64,000 nucleotides of DNA, from assembly GCA_037903475.1 (NCBI GenBank), contig JBAJFG010000177.1:434001-498000 (forward strand). The letters run 5' to 3'. The notes beneath the pieces are model-generated. The model saw only the letters and a program-made list of their open reading frames with translations. It was not told the origin of the DNA and searched no databases. Shown piece after piece: positions 58,035-64,000 of this stretch (positions within the stretch are counted from its first letter, which is position 1; the number at the start of each line of letters is the position of its first letter). The translations under genes and the position numbers were made by a program. This stretch comes from Ancylostoma caninum (taxonomy: Eukaryota > Nematoda > Chromadorea > Rhabditida > Ancylostomatidae).

Positions 58035-59341
58035 TATATGAAACGTCGCTCACTATTGGTCAGCTTCTAATGATCTTATGATTTCAATGACCTACCCTAT
58101 GATTTTATCCGCTAATAACTGCTATGGTACGATAGATCTTCTTCGCTGGTCTCGCTTGGTCAGTTCACATGAAGAGAAAGAAGCTCGTTACCCGGCTTGC
58201 CGGTTGGCTGGTATGCCCGTACTTCGAAGTTGCGGCAAGCTCCCATGCCCTCAAGTGGTGTAAAGGGCATCACAGCGGGGTCGCGATCGGATCGTGAAAC
58301 GATCGGGATTGCGAATTGCATTTCTTCAAGCATTAGTTGAACTGGCTGGCTAGAAGGATCCGATATTCAGTATTCAATAAGCATTGTCAATTTGCTCTCT
58401 CCCAATCGTAGTTACTGTTTTTAACTTTTGTTTGTTCTTTCTTAGCACGTTGTATGACGTGTCAAATGGGAATGAAAATGGAAAACTAAACGAAGGATGA
58501 GTCAAGATTTGGTAGACTCCCGATTTCCATCGTTATAGATTTCATACACATTGACATAAGCAAAAAACTGACTATATCCACTAAGTATCTCGGAAGAAAC
58601 ATTTGCGAAAAGTGGAGGCGTCTAGTTGTTTTTTTATTGTGTCCTCCAGACTCTCAGGATAAACAGTTGATTTTTTTTGCAGCGTAGAACCATATAGAAC
58701 CGAAGAAAAATTTTGAAAATTTTTCAAATTTTCAAAAAAAAAAGCAACAGACGCTGAAATGGGAACGTGAAGACAGACTGCACTGAGTGATAACGAGAAA
58801 TTGTCTGCAAAATTACATTAATCATTGCAAATCTCGAGGCTGAATGCGAAAAACTTCCATCTATGGCGAAGAACCGGAAAACCTGTAATCTCTACTGTTG
58901 TTTACGATCGAAATCTGGATGAATGACACAATGAGATGCACTCGGACAATAACATTCTGAGAACACGACCAGATGAGAGCGCTAAGGCGGACTGGACACA
59001 CCAGGAGTGCCTCTTCGGGAATCCTTCCTTAACACATTTTTCTTCGGTCAGCAGCAGAATGTAATCCGCTCCGCCCAAGTTGCTATAAATTCAAGCCGTC
59101 ACGCTGATCATCTAGATTCCCCTAGTTATCGTCTAAGTTTCATCCTTTGCTCGTGTGTTCAGCATGGAATTCAACCTGATCATACCATAGTGTACGCGTT
59201 AATTGCTGCTTAGTTGCCTCGCATTATGCATTAACACGGTGAATTTCGGGAACGAAACATTAAATTTTATCGTTGTTTACTATATCGACATTAATGACGC
59301 TTATTGCATATTACCACATTAGCTTACAAGGGAAGAATATT
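58035..59341. other. Intergenic, nothing recognised
   Basis: No supported exon; A-rich run near 58735. No repeat partner found in the window. Confidence 0.35.
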
Positions 59342-59853
59342 TGGTGGTCGTGGTCACTCCTGATGAAATGTGGAATACTAGATGCAGTTTTTGACGCTGA
59401 TTTCAAATCCATAGTCCGAATTTCCCAAGGATTTCTGTATATTGAGTTACAGTTAATTTTTTCAGCTCTGATTTAACATAGAGTTCTCGCGTATTGGCAC
59501 CAGGTTATGCTTGCTGCTGCCTTACCCAGATTTGAGGACCGTGAGTGTGTTAGTTAGTGACTTTGAGTGCTTATACACGAACTCAAATCGGGGTCGGGCA
59601 GCTGCTCCGGCAGCGCACAGTCAATGCCTTTGTTTTATCCTTAAGCACTCTGTAGTTTGAAAACACTAAAACAGCTAACAAGCCCATCCTGGAGCCAATA
59701 CATGAGTACAACATCTTGAATCAGGGCGAAAAGAAATAGTAGTTATAACATGTTATGGAGAACTCCCCAAGAGATTTTGATCATGGATTCGAAATCAGCG
59801 TCAAAAACTGCATCTGGTTTTCCACCTCTCATCACGAATGGCCGCGGCCGCCA
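59342..59853. mobile_element. Foldback MITE, ATGCAGTTTTTGACGCTGAT family
   Basis: AGATGCAGTTTTTGACGCTG + ATTTCAAATCC at 59383-59412 is mirrored by GATTCGAAATCAGCGTCAAA + AACTGCATCT at 59787-59816. The outer flanks mirror too (CCTGATGAAATGTGGAA against TTCCACCTCTCATCACG). No coding frame. Confidence 0.75.
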
Positions 59854-60411
59854 CTATCCTTCCTTTGATCTAAGATTAGAAACGAAAAGATTATCATCAA
59901 AGGTGGCGGAAAATTGTTAAAGATGTGCTTCTTCTCTATGATTGACGCTTGGCTATTTTTGGAGACAATTTTACCGCCTTCACAGAAATTGAGGGCACCG
60001 CTTCTTTTGTCAGGATCTGCAGATAAAGAAATGAGCACCTTTTATCGTCAGTTGTGGAGGTCTCGCGTTCTTGGCCCGGTTGATTCAAATTCAAACAAAG
60101 AAGGTGTCAAAAACTTCGAGTAGTGGCTAATCCAACACGGTATACTTGATATCTCGCACTGATATCTTTAGTTAATCAGTAGTTCTGCAACTGGTGCATG
60201 GAGTGACTATTTTCCGGACACAACTCAATACGACACGAAAATATTCATTGGAAGTGCAAAAGTAGCATAATTAGCAAAACGCTGATAAAATAGCTGATCG
60301 AACGCAATGAATTAAGGGGTGTCATAGATGTTCATGAAACGATTTTTTAACTGTTTATCCGTCAGAAACATATAGTGAACGTTGGTGCAGGCGTTTTTGC
60401 GGGCTAATCGG

Positions 60412-60875
60412 GTAAGGATGCTAGCGGGGTCCGACAACTCGTAGTAAGGTGTATATTGACAAATGCAGTTTTTGATGCTGATCTCAAATCCGTTCTCCTT
60501 ATCTGCTGCGGTGCTCTCTGTGAAGAGTTACGTGGCATGATTTCAGCTTGTTCAGAGCTGCCAAAATTTCGCTTCCTCGCTATATTCTGCTAAAAGATTG
60601 TGGGAACTTATCTGGATCTAAGACAGTTTTAGGAGCATTGACCAGTTACAATCAGTTGACAAGTTTGAGATGGTTTTCACGCACATTTTCAGCGGAATAT
60701 AACATGAAGGTTGGACTTGGATGGAAGAGATTAGCCGATATTATACCGCGTAACTCTTCACAGAGAGCTCTGCAGCAGATAAAGATAACGGATTTGAGAT
60801 CTGCATGAAAAACTGCATATGACAGTGTACATTTCTTCACGTGTTATCGGACACCCCTAGTATCCTTCCCTGGTA
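60412..60875. mobile_element. Foldback MITE, second member of the same family
   Basis: ATGCAGTTTTTGATGCTGAT + CTCAAATCCG (60463) is mirrored by CGGATTTGAGATCTGCATGA + AAAACTGCAT (60790). Arms extend through TGCTCTCTGTGAAGAGTTAC inwards and GGTGTCCGATAACACG-like sequence outwards, over 130 bp each. The 86-codon frame inside is a mirror artefact. Confidence 0.75.
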
Positions 60876-61905
60876 AGGAAGAACGAAGTGCGGCCGTGTC
60901 ACGCTGCTGGAGCCGGCGCCGCAACAACAGAACAGGGTTTTGTTGAGTCGTTTGTCAAGAAACATAACTATAATAATTACCAACAAACCCCATGAATTGC
61001 TAAAACAGCGACGAAAGGCACGGTCAGGTCGCATGCTTCCCACTTCCACGAAAAACGCACTTCCATCGCTCCTCAGTGTGAGCGTTGTCGTGCTCTTATC
61101 TCTGTCGAATGGAGGAAGGTTTAACTCCGACAACTGACGTCTTGCCTAGTTGTGCCACGTGTTACCCAATTTTTCGTTCATTTCCTCCACTACAGTAATA
61201 ATAGACTTTATAATAATTAATGAGTAATAAAGACAGTAATGACGGTATTATCATCTATAATAATGCACTATTATAATTTACCAGTACTAGCGTAGCTATT
61301 ATCGACGATCAATCAATAAAAAGAAGTACAATCAATCAAAAAATAAATAAAAATATCACAAATGTTGACAATCTTCTATTAAATTTTAATAATAGTAACA
61401 TAAGCACATCACTCGCGATTTTCATCACGTAATATTTTTATCACGCAATAATCACCATAATAGTAGCATAAACACATCACATACGGGGATACAGCACGCC
61501 TATTGTAACACGCAAAATTGGTCGTGCGGCGCAAAATGGTGATTTTAGACAAACTGAGCGGGTGAATTGACCCACCTATACAATGTTTCAGCGAACTCTG
61601 ATCTCGCGATCTCCATTTTTGACATGAGGCCCACCGTCCATCCCTTGGTCCCTGGTGGTCGCCAACGTGGGATCCATCTGTGGGTCCCACCGTCACCAGT
61701 GTTTGAAGTATTTTCGAGATAGGACCAGGTTTGCTGGGAGGCCTTCGCTCTAGAGCTATGTTGGAATAACTTTCAAAAAAAAGGGATTGTCATTCAAATT
61801 TTACATCTGGGTGTCAGATTAAAACTGTTCTCTAACACATAGTTATTCGCAGAGCGACAAAGCACCCCCGAACGCTTATAAGCACTCGACAAATCATAGC
61901 AACTG
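60876..61905. other. Intergenic; AT-rich stretch 61197-61400
   Basis: ATAATAAT-rich sequence without a regular period. No exon recognised. Confidence 0.35.
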
Positions 61906-63293
61906 GGTCAGTGCTATTGATGAGCGTAAATCCATCAATGTAATTTGCTTCGACCTTACGAAAGCCTTCATAAAGTCTGTCATTCTGAGCTCGTCGTTCT
62001 CAAGCTGGGAAGACTGGGCCTAAATAAAATTTTGTTGAAATGGCTCACTTCATATCTTCTCCTTAGGCATATGCATGTCAAAGTTGCCAACAGTTTCTGA
62101 ACGGTACGACTGCCCCAGTAGTGTACCCCAGGGTGGTGTACTGTCCCCACTGCCTTTTCTTATTCATCGTCATGCCCTCCCAATGACGCTTAAAACGCCG
62201 AAAGGCAGCACTCACGCTGAAAAAAGTTTTCTCGCATTTATTCCCATTCTAAAGAAGCCATCAATTGGAATGTAACTGCAAAAGGAATCACTCCAAATCC
62301 TGCAGTTTCTCGAGTAATGAAACTCGTACGCATGTACAAATGCGCCTACCATGCTCAACCCCGCCACATTCTCTTTGATCGTGTGCGGCTGTGTTTCTCA
62401 GCTGATACAGGATCGATCAGTATTTTCGGATAGCAGTGATCCTTTGCGCACCTCAGCGGCCATCTCAGGCGATAGATCTCGTACATATGGACATGTACCG
62501 GCAAATATCTCATGAAAAAATCGAAGACGTTTTTTATCGTGAGTGCTGTCTTTAAACCCCATAGTGCAATCAGGATTCAGATGTTCGCCGACGATATAAA
62601 TATATATGATGCATATAGTGCTGAGACGAAAGCCGTTCAAAACATACTTTCAGATTCTATAAAAAAAGATGCTAGAATGGAGCTAGAAGTCGTTTTCGGT
62701 TACAAATTAAGTTTTTCACGCCATATTGAGCATGCAGTCCAAGAGGCATTTTCAGCCTTATTTTAAATTCTTCGGACCATTCGCTGTAATGGGGCTTCCC
62801 TTCTAGTGGAACTTTATAAAGCATATGTCCTGCCACACCTAGAGTACTGCTCTCAGGTATGGAACCCACCACATAAGCAGCTTCAAGCTGACCTCGAGAA
62901 AGTCCAACAAACATTTACAAGAATTTTGTTCTACCGAGTTGCACCTAACCCTCTGTATCCCGAAGAACTTCCCGACTACAATCACCCCCTTAGGTGTCTG
63001 GTCTCAAAAGCCTACTTTATCGCCAAGTATTCAGTGACCTCATCCTCTGTTTCCGAGTGCTCCACAATGAGCTCAACTTGAAACCGAGTAAGTACTGGGT
63101 TTTCAGGCCCACTTGTGGACGTTCAAGTAAGTTTACGATTCATTTCAAAAATGCTCTTAGAGTAAGGTTTTCATTAGCCCACTTTTCTGTTTCCTACAGA
63201 GCAGCAAGATGGATGCAGTTACAACCTGATGACATACTCAGCTCTCCAAATGCTATTTTCAAAGCAAAATTGAGAGAACTGGATCTTTTGTGA
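61906..63293 (+). mobile_element. LINE RT remnant interrupted by a MITE
   Basis: RT landmarks in order: AIDERKSINVICFDLTKAF near 61912, VPQGGVLSPLPFLI near 62123, then after the insertion 62201-62553 RIQMFADDINIYDAYSAE near 62572 (catalytic ADD). Following are PHLEYCSQVWNPPHKQLQ near 62836 and, after a frameshift near 62985, KSLLYRQVFSDLILCFRVLH...KAKLRELDLL to a stop at 63291. Part between INIY...SDSIKK and the following block is deleted. Defective. Confidence 0.85.
62201..62553. mobile_element. 353-bp MITE inserted in the LINE
   Basis: AAAGGCAGCACTCACG at the left and CGTGAGTGCTGTCTTT at the right. Removing it joins LPMTLKT to PHSAIRIQMFADD in the LINE reading frame. The flanking AAAACGCC and TAAACCCC could be a degenerate 8-bp target duplication. 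No transposase frame. Confidence 0.8.
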
Positions 63294-64000
63294 AAGTTGA
63301 ATATTCCTGTCTGAGAAATTTTCTGGTATTAGCTTGAGTACTTTATTCACAACCACTCTGCTGTTACGTTTTTTTTTTCAAGTAAATTTGATTCATGATG
63401 ATTATTTGATGGTTTCAACTTCGTTTTGGTCGTTTCAGCTTTTGATTGGTTTTAAGCTCAGGAAGCTTATGCACTCCTTCGAAATCCTACAGTTCCCGGT
63501 CTTTTTCATTTTCTTCTTAATGCTTCCCTATGTTGTCATTTAACTAAGTTACTCGTTCTCTTTCTACTATCAGTTTTGTCTTACCTACTTGTCTTGTTTT
63601 CTCTGGGTAGATTCTTTTTGCCTACCTCCACTAAAGTTTATATCTTATCGTCTTATCGATGCAGCACGTGAATAACTTCCTCAATACAGCAGAAACTTTG
63701 AATTCTGAGAATAACTTATGTGCACGCATGTTGGTTTTAGAGCGTAGAGGTCACATGGTGAGGTACAGCTAAGAGGGGGGGGGGAGTCCGCGGGCATCCC
63801 GCTACGTTTACGCCTGAGGTTCGTGCTAGATCAGAGAGGCGCCCATGCGTCCGCCCAGAATGAATATTCCAGTTGCTTTCGTAGTGCGTGATTGCCTCAG
63901 AGGTCTCGAACCTCGCGGCTTGCTTCGTCACCCAACATTTCCACTTTTTTCCTTTAATCTGCAGGATTAGTTTTACTTACCTTGCCCACCCTCGGTCATA
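63294..64000. other. LINE 3' UTR, then unrecognised sequence
   Basis: T-rich sequence to about 63655 (TATCTTATCGTCTTATCG) probably belongs to the LINE. A G-run at 63775-63784 and a B-box-like GGTTCGAGACC on the minus strand near 63910 stand alone; no matching A box or tRNA fold. Confidence 0.4.

Overview
The window looks like nuclear DNA from a nematode, most likely a clade V strongylid such as a hookworm. Three things point there: (i) short exons joined by both tiny (39-57 bp) and multi-kb introns with TTTNCAG acceptors; (ii) a secreted histidine acid phosphatase of nematode type; (iii) a dense mix of Tc1/mariner-type elements, foldback MITEs, CR1-like LINE remnants and tRNA-like SINEs, including a mariner whose ends resemble those of the Hsmar1/bandit group. 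The species assignment is inference. I see no bacterial operon, CRISPR array, rRNA gene or intact tRNA gene. Most long open frames here are repeat translations, not genes.

Layout. 1-9194 (minus): ten exons of a histidine acid phosphatase, all phase-consistent, giving 400 codons up to the window edge; its 4.2-kb intron holds a tRNA-like foldback element and a mariner-type MITE. 9.2-20 kb: gene-poor DNA with a 2.7-kb palindromic element next to bandit-like mariner ends, a GC-rich foldback, a TTAAAGGCAG-ended MITE, a SINE and a 477-bp foldback MITE. 21-25.3 kb: candidate exons, a LINE C-terminus, and three convincing plus-strand exons of an unrecognised gene (24742-25247). 23.2-29.3 kb: a nest of elements: two copies of a minisatellite-bearing, Helitron-like element, a Tc6-style 1.5-kb palindrome and a second 19.4-kb-type MITE, around (AT)n tracts. 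29.3-40.8 kb: mostly intergenic, with MITEs and a 51-bp tandem repeat element. 40.8-44.2 kb: a CR1-like LINE with ORF1, endonuclease and RT parts but an internal RT deletion. 48.5-52.2 kb: exons of one or two plus-strand genes, one intron of which holds a decayed Tc1/Tc3-like transposon. 52.4-53.8 kb: a tandem array split cleanly by a TA-flanked MITE. 54.8-63.3 kb: two further LINE regions, a 1.33-kb mariner remnant and paired foldback MITEs.

The only gene with an assignable function is the acid phosphatase: signal peptide, RHGDRSPT catalytic loop, HDTT motif and conserved cysteines, so a secreted or lysosomal orthophosphoric monoester hydrolase. The other genes look coding but I do not recognise them. 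No multi-gene system is evident. The novelty is in the repeats: minisatellite unit change inside a mobile element, MITEs whose insertions can be dated by the host repeat they split, and several MITE families sharing one terminal motif.
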